From assembly GCF_000283155.1 (NCBI RefSeq), contig NW_004454207.1, forward strand, positions 6,342,553 through 6,406,552: a stretch of 64,000 nt of DNA. The letters are read 5' to 3'. Of the stretch, positions 47,026 through 58,964 are shown piece by piece. Both the position numbers and the translations under genes were made by a program. The first letter of the stretch is position 1, and every line of letters starts with the position of its first letter. The notes below the pieces were generated by a model. The model was not told the origin of the DNA and ran no database searches. It was given only the letters and a program-made list of their open reading frames with translations. Source of the stretch: Ceratotherium simum simum (lineage: Eukaryota; Chordata; Mammalia; Perissodactyla; Rhinocerotidae).

Positions 47026-47123
47026 CTCCTTATGAAGCTCGACAGCCCCTTGTCCAGCCTGAGGGAGCCTCATCGGGGGGCCCAGGAGCCAAGCCCCCTC
47101 GGCATCAGGCTTCCCTTATCCGG
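47026..47123 (+). CDS. REPS2: REPS2 exon (human exon 5 equivalent): linker before EH2
   Basis: The exon is 98 bases. It completes the split Ala codon (g|ct) and encodes PYEARQPLVQPEGASSGGPG then AKPPRHQASLIR, ending on a codon boundary. Gly/Pro-rich and disordered in character. The next residues expected in REPS2 (SFSVER..., then EH2) are not in this window. The acceptor is ccctcctgctgtttcag, the donor cgg|gtaagt. Reading through the donor stays open to 47489, giving a hydrophobic tail drawn from L2/L1 sequence. This is probably accidental. Confidence 0.95.
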
Positions 47124-47304
47124 GTAAGTGATTTTGTGGGGTTATGCCACTGGGAGACTTTGGGGACATGGCTTTTTGATGGCCCCCCCCCCCTTTTTTT
47201 TTTGCAAAGAAGAAATAAAACTGCCCCTCATACAAATATTGTATTTCTTGTTCTATCACTTGTATATTTTCCTAAATCTTTTCTACTGTGTTTGTTTCTA
47301 CTCC

Positions 47305-47960
47305 TCAGTATCTCTAGACTAATCCAGGCTAGTTCTTGGTCTTTGGTTTGTCTAAAATGCCCTTCCACCTTCATCTGCTTAATCACTAGGCACCTCCTTC
47401 AGGAGAGCTTTACTTTTTCCAAAACAACCTCTTATCTCTGCCTTATTCTTTTTTTTTTTTTACCTTTAATTTTTTGTTTATTGCAGTAACATTGGTTTAT
47501 AGCATTGTATAAATTTCAGGTGTACATCATTATACTTCTATTTCTGCATAGATTACATCATGTTCACCACCCAAATACTAATTACAACCCATCACCACAC
47601 ACATGTGCCGAATTATCCCTTTCGCCCTCCTCCCTCCCCCCTTCCCCTCTGGTAACCACCAATCCAATTTCTGTCTCTATGTGTTTGTTTATTGTTGTTA
47701 TTATCTACTACTTAATGAAGGAAATCATAAGGTATTTGACCTTCTCCCTCTGATTTATTTCACTTTGCATAATACCCTCAATGTCCATCCATGTTGTCAC
47801 AAATGGCTAGATTGTTACTCATTCAGTGCATAGTTAGCTGTTGCCCATTTGTTTTGTGCCTCCAATTATGTTGCAAGCTTTTGGAAGGCAGAGGTAGTTC
47901 TGTATTCTCTCTCAGTGCCTAATCCAATGCTGTTTGGGGAACAGTTATTTTACAAGTGAC
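47305..47960 (+). mobile_element. L2 3' end split by an L1
   Basis: Sense L2 at 47305-47452 (aaaatgcccttccacc, ggcacctccttcaggag) and 47834-47960 (aattatgttgcaagctttt, gcctaatccaatgctg). The antisense L1 between them is annotated separately. Confidence 0.6.
47453..47833 (-). mobile_element. L1 3'-end fragment inserted in L2
   Basis: A T-rich tail at the left, then the complement of an L1 3' UTR: gtataaatttcaggtgtac, cttctatttctgcatag, tcatgttcaccacccaaa, ggtaaccaccaatcc. It is less diverged than the other L1 pieces, so probably a lineage-specific insertion. Confidence 0.8.
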
Positions 47961-48199
47961 AGCAACTACTGTTTCCTATATGTAATAGATACAAAAGAAA
48001 TATTATGGCAGAAGCACAAGTGATATCTCAGTTTCTCCTGGCTATACTACAGCTTAGAAAATGTCAGCTTCCCTTTTTCCAGTGTTTTCCTTTGGATAAA
48101 GAGCTCTTATTTTTTCTGTGTCTGCAACTGTTATCTTGTGTAGTATCTCTGAGTCCTGTGCTGAGGAAGTCATCCTCTCAAAAAAGGTTGTGCTTGTGT

Positions 48200-48224
48200 T
48201 TCTGTGTGTGTGTGTGTGTGTGTG
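48200..48224 (+). repeat. (GT)n microsatellite
   Basis: About 11 GT units. Confidence 0.9.
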
Positions 48225-48559
48225 CATGTATGTCTGCATAAGAGAAATTATGAAAACAGTACTGTTTGACCCTAAGACAAGAGGAAGTAGCATGGTTTGT
48301 ATAACATTTCAGTTGTCCAACTTAGAAAGAAGGATCATTTGTGTGCAGGCAGTTCTACTCAAAATAGAAGGATGGTGTCAGATACTCCCATAAAGAAGTG
48401 GCTGGTAGTCTCAAACAGAATAAACAAAGGCTAAACAAGATCGTGGTATTCACGGAATACCCTCTGGGAATGGGGCTCTGTATTAGGTGTGGTACAGAAC
48501 TTTATCTTCTAAGTTGGTACTCTTTGTACAAAGAACTTTCTTAAAGATAATAATGTAGC

Positions 48560-48734
48560 CATATGCTGTGTGTTTATATTTAATGCTTCCTACAATCATA
48601 GGATCTAGTACTGTTTTATCTCTTAGTACAGATGAGCTAACTGTGGCTGAGAGAGGTCAAGTAATGGGTCTAAGGTTTCATTCATAACTAGTAGGTGGCA
48701 GAACCATCATTTGAACCCAGGCCTGCCCAATGTC
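48560..48734 (-). mobile_element. MIR SINE
   Basis: Antisense MIR: acagatgagctaactgtgg, tgagagaggtcaagtaatg, catttgaacccaggcctg. The ERE at 48750 landed at its edge. Confidence 0.75.
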
Positions 48735-48749
48735 AAAACCTGCACTTTA

Positions 48750-48992
48750 GGGGCCAGCCCCGTGGCATAGCAGTTAAGTGTGCGTGCTCCGCTGCTGGGA
48801 GCCGGGGTTCGGATCTCGGGTGCGCACTGATGCACTGCTTGTCAGGCCATGCTGTGGCGGCGTCCCATATAAAGTGGAGGAAGATGGGCACGGATGCTAG
48901 CCCAGGGCCAGTCTTCCTCAGCAAAAAGAGGAGGATTGGCATGGATGTTAGCTCAGGGCTGATCTTCCTCACACACACACACACACACACAA
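48750..48992 (+). mobile_element. ERE SINE, (CA)n tail
   Basis: Plus-strand ERE, full length, ending in about ten CA units. Flanks aaaacctgcacttta (48735-48749) and aaaaccctgtacttta (48993-49008) are a slightly decayed target-site duplication. Confidence 0.94.
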
Positions 48993-49604
48993 AAAACCCT
49001 GTACTTTAAAATATTTTGCAATATATTAGAGTCCTATAGTATAAGGAGGCTAGGTTCTAGAGTTGCTGCATAAACAAACATTGAGTGTAGTAAAAAATAT
49101 TCCTGAAAATCCTTTCTTGGTACCACATTGGAGAGACAAGATGCCATTCTCTCCTAGGTCCAGTAGAGTTCAGTTTTATCCCCAAGTTGAAACAGACAGC
49201 TGTTTCTTCAGCTGAGCCCCAGATGTGGTAGTTGGCTGTGTTTAAAGGTCCTGTGATACAAAAGTATGTGTCTTTAAACACAAGAATTACATCCACTGTG
49301 GAGTGAGGGTTACATTAGGAAAGGTATCAGAGGGACTGGGATTCATTTAAAAAATCTCGAGGGTATGGCTGTGCATGTTTCTGAAGAATGTATTCTAGTA
49401 ATGTGGAGAGCAAATCCTGAATGGTTGGAATGATGGTCCAACAAGCAGCAAATCATGAACTTTACAGTGGTCAGACGGGGTTCACTGGACCCTTTCTACT
49501 TGTCTGCCTGGATGGGATCGCCATGGATTCTTCCTTGGATTGGTGTCCTGTAATTTCTCTTCTAATCTCTAGGTCCATTTTTCTGCTGATAAACGTGCTT
49601 CTTG

Positions 49605-50420
49605 TGCACATCACTCAACTAATATTTACTAAACATCTGTTAAGTGCCAGGTACTGTATTGAGAATACAAAAATACAAAAATGTAGCACTCCCATTCCTT
49701 GCCCTCATGGAGCTTATAAGCTATTGGAGGAGATGCCATTAATCAAATCATCACAAAGTAAATATATAATTATGATATGTGAGGTGAATAGAAATTTTGC
49801 TGTACTTTGAGGATGAAAAATTAAGAGGCAGTGTTATGACCTGCCCTTGGCAGGTGGGGGGTCATCAAGGAAGGCTTCTAGCGGGGAATAAATTCGAGTT
49901 GAAACGAGAAGGATTCATAGGTGTTAACCAGGTTAGGGGGTGGGATTGGGGGGAGCAGGCAAGAAGATAGAGGGAACTTCACATACAAAGACATGTTCTA
50001 TGTGCTTACCATTTTATACACTTCATCTCTTTCCATGCTCACAGCTGTCTTACAAGGTAATTCCTGTTGTTATCCCATTCTTCAGATGACAAAACCTGAG
50101 GTTTAAAGACTGTTTAATTTGCTCAAGGTCACAGGTCGGAAGTGGTAGGGCTGGAGTTCAAACACTGAACACAATTCCTTCATCTCTGGCTCAGGAACTC
50201 GATGGATGGTGATGTCATCTGTTAAGCTAAGAAGCCCTGGATGAAAAATTGGTGTTGGGAGTATTGGGGAAAGATATGAGTTCATTGTTGGATGTTGGGA
50301 TTTGAGCTTTTGAGATAGCCAAGAGGAGGTGTCAAAGAGATGGTAGGATATATGGGTCTGGAGCTTTGGGGAGAGCCAGGGCTACACATAAGTATTTGGC
50401 AGCGATTGGCCATTAGAAGG
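49605..50420 (-). mobile_element. L2 fragments with an intervening MIR
   Basis: Antisense L2 3' end at 49605-49985 (aatatttactaaacatctg, tgccaggtactgtattgag, cctcatggagcttataagc) and a further L2 piece at 50205-50420 (atatgggtctggagctttg, tggcagcgattggcc). An antisense MIR at 49990-50170 (cagctgtcttacaagg, aggtcacaggtcggaag) lies between them. ORF 49421-49810 overlaps this repeat and is not a gene. Confidence 0.65.
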
Positions 50421-50429
50421 ACTTAATGG

Positions 50430-50525
50430 TATAGTGCAGAAAAAAACCAGACAGGTTCTCGCCCAGGTCCAGCCAAACTCTGTGTGACCTTGGGCAAGTT
50501 CCTTCTCTTTTCTGTAACCTGAATG
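50430..50525 (+). mobile_element. MIR SINE fragment
   Basis: Sense MIR core only: ctgtgtgaccttgggcaag, ttctctt, ctgtaacctgaatg. Confidence 0.6.
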
Positions 50526-51329
50526 ACTTGGAATGGATTTAATAGTTCATTGTAATAATCTGCAACAGTCTGATTCCCTTAATGTTTGTTTGGCATCAGT
50601 GAAGGTCCCCCCCTCCTGTTTGGAGCATTGCCTTCTGTTTAAGCTGAGAGCAAGGGGCCTTTCTTGGGACAGCAGTCTGTGGTTTTCATGGCTCATGTGT
50701 TTTTCTTTCTTCAGTTCTTAGGTTTCCTTCTTATGCCTGTCAGCATGGTTTGGCTGGACTCCACGTCCCAGAAGGCAAAATGCCAACCTGAATTAGTCAT
50801 GTAGATGAGGGGATTTGAAGTGAAGGTTCTTGGTGATGTGGATTGGGCATGGTGCTAGGTTAGGCCAGGTGACTAATTCCCCTCGCTTTGCAGTGTTAAT
50901 GTGCTGGTGGCAACCTTGCTGTCTTCTAGCTTTCTCCGTGGCCTTGTGTTCAAGTCCCTGCCTGCCTGATTGGAGGAGGGGGTGGCCTCTAGGTACTGGC
51001 GGAGGCTTTTAGGGACCTGAGCCCGTGCTGTTGTAGCTCACGGGCTTGGCATTTTAGAGGTGCTTATGCCAAATTCAGCGCCCAAACATCAGAATGAATA
51101 GTCTTTTTGTTTAATATTTTAGGAATTTTAATTTTTTTGTTCAGACATTGGATGTTTTTCCCCTTGAAATTTCAGATACTGAGCATATCCTATGTTGGTG
51201 GGTGGTTGACAGTGGTTTGTAAAGAAATGATAAGTCTTCTTTCTTACTTCATCTGTTATGTGTTTATAGGTCATTTTGTTGTTTACTTTTCACAAGTTAT
51301 CCTAGCCATGTAGACTGTCTAGTCATTTG

Positions 51330-52240
51330 CAGTTTTGCTGGTGTAGGATTTAGAACTGCCCCTTCTGCTCCCATTATACTCCACTTCCTCTGTTTTTGCC
51401 ATGGTTGCCAGAAACTACCTTGTGTTAAGTCCTTGTCTCGTTGACCTCTTGGCAGCTTTTCACACTGATCACCTTGAAATGCTCTCATCATTTGGTGTCC
51501 ATGATGCCATCCTCTCCTGATTTTCCTCCTGCTTCTATGACTACCTCTTCCTAATCTTCTTTTTCAATTCTCTTTTCTCCACCTGCCCCTTCCATGTTGG
51601 TGGTCCCTAGGTCCAATTCTCACTCTGTTACTCTTTAGCTACATGGAGGCTGATGACCACATATCTCCATCTGCTAGACATCTTCACTCAGATGTCCCAC
51701 TGTCATTTTAAACATGTCTTTCCCACAAAACCAGCTTTCACCCTTCCATTCCTGGCTCCATCCACCCATCAGCACAGGCCAGAATGCTGGTCACAGTCTT
51801 TGACTCCTCTCCTACCCCTTCTGCCCATTCACTTACCAAGTCCTGGCCATTTCATTTTCTAAATACCTCTCTTACCTGTCCATTCCTCTGCACTTCCTCG
51901 GTTCAGGCCATCCTCTGTCACCAAATCAGTTATATTAGCCTAACTCTTTCTTCTTGCTTCTACTCTTTCCCTCTTCAAATCTATTATCCTCATTGCAGAC
52001 AAAAACAGTCTTCAAAACACAAATCTGATCCTTCTACTCCCTTGATTGAAACTGGTCACTCTCTGTCCCCTACTCTCAGCATATCATCTGTGTTCCTGAA
52101 CCTGGCTCTGGGGGCCCTGGTGTTTGGACCCTGCTTACTTACCTCTTCAGCTGCAATAGCTCACTTCTTCTCTCCCTCCATACTCTGGCCACGCAGAGCT
52201 ACTGGTCGTTTCCCAGGAGGTCACTGTTCTCTATGTGGGA
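51330..52240 (+). mobile_element. L2 LINE with decayed reverse-transcriptase end
   Basis: About 900 bases of sense L2. Early phrases match the L2 RT coding region (cagcttttcacactgatcac, gattttcctcctgcttc). Near 51650 a gaggctgatgacc stretch corresponds to the Tyr-Ala-Asp-Asp region, and frame +2 gives LLDIFTQMSHCHFKHVFPTK. Later parts cover the C-terminus and start of the 3' region. Stops and frameshifts break it. The 180-codon ORF at 51784-52326 is an off-frame shadow running into an ERE. Confidence 0.75.
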
Positions 52241-52278
52241 ACCTTACTCTTCCTCCTCACTTTTGCCTTCTTTGTTTT

Positions 52279-52486
52279 TTTTTTAAAGATTTATTTTATT
52301 TTATTTTCGCCCCAAAGCCCCAGTAGATAGTTGTATGTCATAGTTGCACAGCTTTCTAGTTGCCATATGTGGGACACGGCCCCAGCGTGGCCGGAGAAGC
52401 GGTGCGTCGGTGTGCACCCGGGATCCGAACCCGGGCCGCCAGCATCAGAGAGCACGCACTCAACCGCTAAGCCACAGGGCCGGCCC
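52279..52486 (-). mobile_element. ERE-family SINE, short-body subtype
   Basis: Minus-strand copy: taaagatttatttt tail, gccccagtagatagttg, head complement gggccggccc. An exact 15-bp target-site duplication tgccttctttgtttt lies at 52264-52278 and 52487-52501. Confidence 0.96.
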
Positions 52487-52618
52487 TGCCTTCTTTGTTT
52501 TATCTTTTGTCTCAATTCATCTATGCTTGTTTTCCAGTGATAACATGAAGTGTGAGAATTTTCTAATATTTCTTGTATATGTGAGATTTCCATTTTTTCA
52601 TTCTTAAAAAATGGTTTG

Positions 52619-52852
52619 GGGGCCGGCCTGGTGGCGCAGCGGTTAAGTGCACGCACCCTACTTCGGCGGCCCGGGGTTCACAGGTTCGGATCCCGGGGGT
52701 GCACCGACGCACCACTTGTCAAGCCATGCTGTGGCGGTGTCCCATATAAAGTAGAGGGAGATGGGCACGGATGTTAGCCCAGGGCCAATCTTCCTCAGCA
52801 AAAGAGAGGAGGATTGGCATGTTAGCTCAGGGCTGACCTTTCTCCCAAAAAT
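52619..52852 (+). mobile_element. ERE SINE
   Basis: Plus-strand ERE with head gggggccggcctgg, B-box-like ggttcggatccc and body. The (A)n ggtttg ends at 52606-52618 and about 52853-52866 form the target-site duplication. A 4-base loss (gatg) marks the second ‘ggcatgttagctc' motif. Confidence 0.94.
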
Positions 52853-52924
52853 AAAAAAAAAAGGTTTGTTGCTCCTCTGCTCATTTATCTGTGAAGCTCA
52901 GCCAGGGGGATGGGCGTCTGATCT

Positions 52925-53045
52925 TTATTGGTTTCCAGAGAAACCAGTGTTGTCTGTTTCTTTTGTATCGTTCCAGGAATATTTTATGCATATATAAGCG
53001 AATATAGGTATTCTTATATATCTAATATATGCAGTATATTTTTAT
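52925..53045 (-). mobile_element. Old L1 fragment
   Basis: Antisense L1ME-like: caggaatattttatgcata followed by tataagcgaatatagg. The same phrase recurs at 54331-54362 in the larger L1 below. Confidence 0.5.
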
Positions 53046-54244
53046 CTGACTTTAGGGAGACAGTTTTGGCAAATGAAATATCCTTCCAGCCAGATCTCTC
53101 CGGAAAAGATTACCTTTTATTTTAAACCAAAACACACTCACTTTTTAAACCCTAAACATACACGCTGTGATGTTTTCTTCTCTTCCTGGAGGGATGGACT
53201 TACAGTCTTTGGGGTAAATTCTCAGTACTCACTACCCTTCTTACTTCAAAGACAAAATAATGACAAACAGAATTTAGAGAACTTGATCACCCTGTCATTC
53301 TACTGGGGTTTGGGCTATGTTTTTGCTGGAAGATTTCTAATGAACAGGTACGGGAGGGGTTGTTGGACATTGCTAGCCAGTCACCATATTAATCTAAAGT
53401 CTGTAACTTGGGAAACATATGTTTAACTTAGTCGTCTCCTTTTTTCCCTCATTCTTGCTCAATCTCAGTTTCTTGCCATGCCTCCTCCCCCCACCCCCAA
53501 CCTCACTCTGGGCTTAACTGTAGGTACTTAGGGCCAGAAGCAGATTCTCTCTGCTCCTTGGGTCCTTTGAGAATGGTTCTAAATAGCAAAAACATGTATG
53601 TAAAGGATGGTGAAAGAAATGAATACCCTGAGGCTCTGTTGAAGTGGTGTTGCCATAAGTCCAGAGAGAACTGATAGTCACCACAAGTAAATGGTTCATT
53701 CTAAGATTTTTGGTGAGAACAGGAAGAAATAGTCTTTCTGTTGTCAGGGAGGTTGACACTGCGCCGAGAGAACTTTTTATGGTGTGAAAGATATTTTATG
53801 GGTAGCCTGGACCAGGATGCTGGGAGGATAAGGAGAGTAGAGAGTAGAGATTGTGGCTGAAAGACTGGGGTGGGATTGAGTGAGGTGGCTTAGAATTGAG
53901 TCATGAGCAAGTTGGTGCTCTGAGTTTGGAGAAGAAAGAAGCAGGTAAACAAGTGGGGCACACTATGTACTGTCTCAGCCACTGTGGTTCTCTTACCTAA
54001 TACTTAGCCTAAGGAAATGACCCACAAGGCAGATGGGGCCCATGGGGGCTCTTTGAGGGTCCAGGAATTCTCTGTCAAAGCATCCTTTGGCCTGTGTATG
54101 GGTTGTTTATTTTTTTCAGTAGGGCCTCAGGCATTTTTTTCCTTCCTTATTTTGGAATCTTTCCCCTCTCCCCTTTTCTGAGAGCTCTGATGTTGCCCCC
54201 TGTAGGTGCCCCACTGTCTACGTCAGCATAATGCCACTTCCACA

Positions 54245-55200
54245 CATAGTTCTTACCCTTTCCTCTACTCTTCATATTGCAGTCAAACCCAGAGGCAACT
54301 TACATGACCTATTTTTTTTGTATTGGTCTAGGAATATTTTATGCATATACAAGTGAATGTAGGTTATTATTTTTTTTTGAGGAAGATTGGCCCTGTGCTA
54401 ACATCTGTTACCAATCTTCCTCTTCTTTTTTCTCCCCAAAGCCCCAGTACATAGTTGTGTATCATAGTAGTAGAGTTGTAGCTCTTCTATGTGGGACGCT
54501 GCCTCAGCATGGCTTGATGAGCAGTGAGTAGGTCCACGCCCAGGATCCCAACTGGCGAACCCCGGGCCGCCGAAGTGGAATGCGCGAATTTAACCGCTAT
54601 GCCACCAGGCTGGCCCCAAGTTCCACCTTTTTACACATGGGGTAGCATACTGTATATCTGTTATGCACTTTGCAGTTTTTACTTACAAAAACTTTAATAA
54701 CATTCTTTAGCTGTACATAAAGTACTTATCTTTTTGTTTTTTCAAATGCATAGTATTTCATTGTGTGCATCTTCCATAAATCATTTAACCAACCTCTTCT
54801 GATAAACAGCTAGAACTTGCAATCACAGCATTGTTTGCATATGTGTAGGATCATTTCCTAGAAATGGAATAATTGGGTGAAATGTCTGCACATTTTTAAT
54901 TTTGGATAGATTTTCAAATTGGAGACTGTACCAATTTACACACCAACAACGTATGAAAATGTTTATTTTCCCATACCCATGCAAAAACAATGTACTAAAA
55001 AATGATGGATCTTTACCAACATGATAGATGAAAAATGATATCTCACTGTAGTTTTAATTAGCATTTTTCTTTATTAGTGAAGTGGAATATCTTAAGTTTA
55101 TGAGTCATCTCTATCTCCTTTTCTGTAAATTGCTTCTTTATATCCTATGCCCTTTTTGCTTTTGGGTTGTCAATGTTTCCTTATTGATTTATCATTCCTA
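54245..55200 (-). mobile_element. Old L1 3' region with nested SINE
   Basis: Antisense L1ME: cccagaggcaacttacatg, gtagcatactgtatatctg, tagtatttcattgtgtgc, atcatttcctagaaatgg, ttttcaaattggagactg, gatatctcactgtagttt, agcatttttctttattag. Interrupted by the SINE at 54371-54617. Confidence 0.8.
54371..54617 (-). mobile_element. ERE SINE with composite body
   Basis: Minus strand. The left part is the classic ERE body (gaggaagattggccctg, caatcttcctcttc), followed by the other subtype's body (ccccaaagccccagtacat, agttgtagctctt), then the common head complement. So one copy joins both body types. No clear target-site duplication. Confidence 0.85.
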
Positions 55201-55487
55201 CCAGTCTGAAACCAGAAGCTGGTGTCTCTTTTCCTTTGGACAAGTGAGAGGCTGCAGCATATGTGGAAAACTGCTCCTTGTGTGGTCTAGAGGAGGTCCT
55301 GGGCACCTGAGGCCCTTGATGGAGGTTAGGGACCCCAGCTTCTTTTTGGTTCTGGAGCACTCCAAGCCCGCTGGCAATGAGGATTTCTTGTTTATTCCTT
55401 CATGGCAGTAAAGTTGAATTACTTAGTTTATGGGTAGAGATTACGGCTAGGAAAATCTGTTGTTAGGGATGGTAAATGTCAACACAC

Positions 55488-55490
<3 letters not shown>

Positions 55491-55528
<38 letters not shown>
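55491..55528 (+). repeat. (GT)n microsatellite
   Basis: About 18 GT units, the longest dinucleotide run in the window. A purine-rich tract (gggagagagggaggagg) follows at about 55580-55620. Confidence 0.95.
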
Positions 55529-55529
<1 letters not shown>

Positions 55530-56433
55530 GACCTCTCAGCATTGCTTAGACAACTATATTCTCTTCCTCTGACAAACAGAAGGGAGAGAGGGAGGAGGAA
55601 GAAAAGGGAGGGAGAAGAGAGTATATGTGTGTTTGCCTTTGTGTGTAACAGGAAGAACTGGTTTGATAAATTTTATAGGAATGCATGCAGCTTGTTCTGG
55701 ACTTGACATCTTGTTTTACCAGATACTTTCCCCATTTGATTTCAGACCCTCGCTGGAGTTTGACTGTCTCCTAGGGGGTAAAAGGGGAACGTGTTCGCAG
55801 TGTGTTCTCCTCCACCGAGTCTGCCTAGAACCCGCAGACATCTGAATGGTCACTATTACCACAAAGACCTCCTAGTTTTCATAGCATCAAGCTTCCTTCC
55901 TACTTATTTCCTTCACCTACTTATAATGTTTTTCAGAATTTCTAGTCCTTATTTTTGAAACATTTTATTTCAGTTGATACTGAAATTTCCTTCTTTTCTC
56001 GGCTTAAATCTGTTTTAGCTGTCTCTTATTGTATTCCTCAGGTGCTTACCATGTACCCATACTTCTTAACAATTAAAGTAATGGTAATTGCTTGGTTTCT
56101 TTGCTAGGGGGTACTTCTACATGAAAGGCAAAAGTGTTTTGTGTTATGAGAATAGTAAAAAGATACTGAATCATTGAAAGAAACGTGACTTCAGGATATA
56201 AGAAGAGGGTACCTGGGATAGAAATTTAAGGATGTTTATGGGAAAAAGACATTGATTCAGTAAATATTAGGACTGATTGGGGTGCTGTCTTAAGGCCTTG
56301 CAGAATCTGTGCTTAGAGACAGTGGGGTGAGGGGGTGGGTAAAAATGGTAGACTGGAACATAGTAGAATTTTAGTATCCATGTAGTGGTCTTACCACAGG
56401 TCAGTTAGACTACTGATGAAAGCAAATGAGCAC

Positions 56434-56630
56434 TTTTTTTTTCCTTTGGTGAGGAAGATTGTCGCTGAGCTAACATCTGTGCCAGTCTCCCTCTATTTTG
56501 TATGTGGGACGCCGCCACAGCATGGCTTGAGGAGCAGTGTGTAGGTCCGTGCCTGGGATCCAAACCTGCAAACCCCAGGCCGCTGAAGCGGTGTGTGTGA
56601 ACTTAACCACCACGCCACCGGGCCAGCCCT
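56434..56630 (-). mobile_element. ERE SINE, shortened body
   Basis: Minus-strand ERE lacking one of the two ‘gagctaacatctgt' body repeats. A decayed target-site duplication, aaatgagcac (56424-56433) and aaatgaacac (56632-56641), flanks it. Confidence 0.9.
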
Positions 56631-57144
56631 GAAATGAACACATTTTATTTGTGGGGTCAGTGTTGCTTTTCCCCACCAGGTATGGGCATTGCATTAAAGC
56701 TTATGGTGGCCAGAACTTTCCTGGTAATAGCTAGGGCCCAAACTGATTTGGTATACAGGAGCATCTCTGATTTAGCCTCTCAGTTGTAGCCAGAAATACC
56801 CCATTGAACTCCTGGTCCCAGACAGTACTTTTTAAAGCTAGAAAGGAGAGTGGCATTTGTTTCCAGCTTATTCCCCAGGACCCTTTGGTCTCAGTTAGTT
56901 AATATATACTAGACTGTGAATATGGAAGCCTCCTTGACAAGGGTACCATTTCAGCCCCTAGGCCCATCAGTATTGCCCCTGATCTCAGGTGAGTCATGCC
57001 CCCAGCTGCCTATCCCAACAAGAGTCACTACCAACTGACTGCTTATTTTCTTCTGTTGCTGTGCTGGCCTCTTAGCTTGTATGTGTCCTTTCAGTCCTCC
57101 CAACGGTCTTGCAGGGTAGACTACATGCAAGATTACGTCCTCTA

Positions 57145-58110
57145 CTCATTCATTCAGAAATGCTTACTAAGTGGCTTATATGGGTCAGCCACCATGCCAG
57201 GAGTACCCTGAGGACTACAAACATGGTCCCTGCTGTGAGGGAACTTGCAGTCAAGTTGGGAGATGGATGAGCATCAAATGATCCCACCTCTATATGTATA
57301 ATGGAAAACTGACAGTTGCCCTAAAGGCAAGGGAGTACTTTGTTAGCATATAACAGAGAAATCCGACCTAGGGCTAGAAAGTGAGGGAAGGCTTCGCCAA
57401 AGAAGTAATGCTTGAGCTGGGCTGTGGAGGATGACCAGGAGTTAACCAGGCAAAAGAAGGATGGTGCTGGGGAGGTGAGGAGAGGAGTGTTTCCCGTAGC
57501 GGGAAGAGCCTAGACAAAGGGCATATGTTGGTCAGGGTTTTCATTGTGGACAACAGAATCTACTCTGGCTAGCTTAAGCAAATAGGGATTTACAATAGGA
57601 GTGTGGATGGCCTACTAGATCTTTGGAAGGGCTGAAGATTCAGACTCTGTTCTGAGCTTGCAAGAACAATTCCCTGAACCACACTGCAGGACTGGACGGC
57701 TAAGGGAGTGTTGCCTCTGCCACAATCAGAAAGCTACAGAATTGGGCAATTGCTGCATTACTTTCAGCTCCAGCTCCACACCATGCATGACCTAAGCCAG
57801 CAGAATGAATGCTTTGTTCCCTGCCCCTGTCACCATGTGACTCAGTTCTGAATCAGTCTTCCATGGGTGTGTTTAGTGGAACCTAAGTCCCATCTGGAAT
57901 TCTAGCAGCAAAGGTGTGTGGGCAGTGTAGTTTTTACCTAGCCACCCTCTGCAGTGCAGGGAGTTATGCAAAGACGGGGTGGAGTAGGTGTTGAGTGAGC
58001 TGATCCACCATGTATAGTATGCAGAGGAGACACAGTCGAAGAACTGAAAGCAGGCCAGTGTGGCTAGAGCCTGAAGTGGGAGGGACATGATGCTGCAGAG
58101 GTAGGCAGAG
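57145..58110 (-). mobile_element. L2 fragments around an unassigned repeat
   Basis: Antisense L2 at 57145-57525 (ttcagaaatgcttactaag, ctgctgtgagggaacttgc, ggcaaaagaaggatgg) and again at about 57960-58110 (gcaggccagtgtggctag). The stretch 57530-57955 (gtcagggttttcattgtgg, agcttaagcaaatagggat) looks like another medium-reiteration repeat inserted between them. I cannot name it. Confidence 0.55.
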
Positions 58111-58124
58111 CCCTGTGGGCTGTG

Positions 58125-58260
58125 TCCCCGCCTTTTAGGTGGCAAACTGATGGCTCAGAACTTAAGTAACTGGCCCAGGTCTCATGGTGAGTAAGTGATC
58201 ATCCCAGATTTGAACTCAAGTCTGTCTCCCTCCAGAATCTACACTCTGTTTGCACCTCCA
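58125..58260 (-). mobile_element. MIR SINE
   Basis: Antisense MIR: gaacttaagtaactggccc, atttgaactcaagtctgtc. Confidence 0.65.
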
Positions 58261-58964
58261 ATCTGTAGCCTCGTTCTCTAAAGCATTCCTTGAATTCAGC
58301 CCAAGTTCTTGGCACATGTGTTTCCCATCTGACCTCAGGCTGCCTTGAGTGTTAAGGGGAGGACATAGTGGAGAAGAGACAGGCAGCCTTGACCTAACAG
58401 GCAAGGATGGGGCTGGGAATGCTAGTGCAGTGGTGTCAGAAGTCTGCAGCCTCATCAAAGTCTCCTCTTACTCCTTATTTCTCACTTTTCTCTTGTTCTC
58501 TTGGCCTTCTCCTCCAAGCACAGAGCAAAATCCTGACAACTGTAAAGGAAAAATGCCCTTCTGGAGCAGCAGATCTTGGCTCCTGATGGAAGACTTGGAG
58601 ACAGCAATTACTCATAAGCATTTCTTAGGTTAATCAAAATAGTGTTAATACTACATACTAAAATAACAGTGAAATGATTGAATACTTGTATTGTATGGCT
58701 ATATACAGGATTCTTTCCTCATGTGAAAACATGCCAGATGCTTATAGGCAAAAATTATGTGAGAAATAAAAGGATGCTCTGTATAATTTAATAGTTCACT
58801 GACCAACTAAACTAGATCATGGGGAGGGAGGTGGAAGTATAGCATATTCATATCCCAAGCTCGGATCCTCAATCTTCAAAATTGCTGCAATGATTTAGGC
58901 ATTGCAGTGAGATTTTTTCTTGAGAGGAAATGGTCCATTGTTATAGGATGGATGGGTGGATAAG

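Noticed and set aside
30504..47123. REPS1 as the gene identity
   Set aside because: REPS1 has a different EH1 end and linker by recollection. GNPAELHGTKVQIPY, SPPHYQRVPLSHGY and PYEARQPLVQPEG fit REPS2.
46980..47489. 169-codon ORF as an independent gene
   Set aside because: The centre is the REPS2 exon 47026-47123. Upstream is a pyrimidine tract and downstream is intron with L2/L1 sequence.
48695..49009. 104-codon ORF resembling another at 8554-8817
   Set aside because: Both are the same frame of ERE SINEs; the similarity is due to the repeat.
51784..52326. 180-codon ORF, the longest in the window
   Set aside because: It lies in sense L2 in a non-RT frame and ends inside an ERE. Its composition is Ser/Pro/Leu-rich as expected of pyrimidine-rich L2, and there are no domains.
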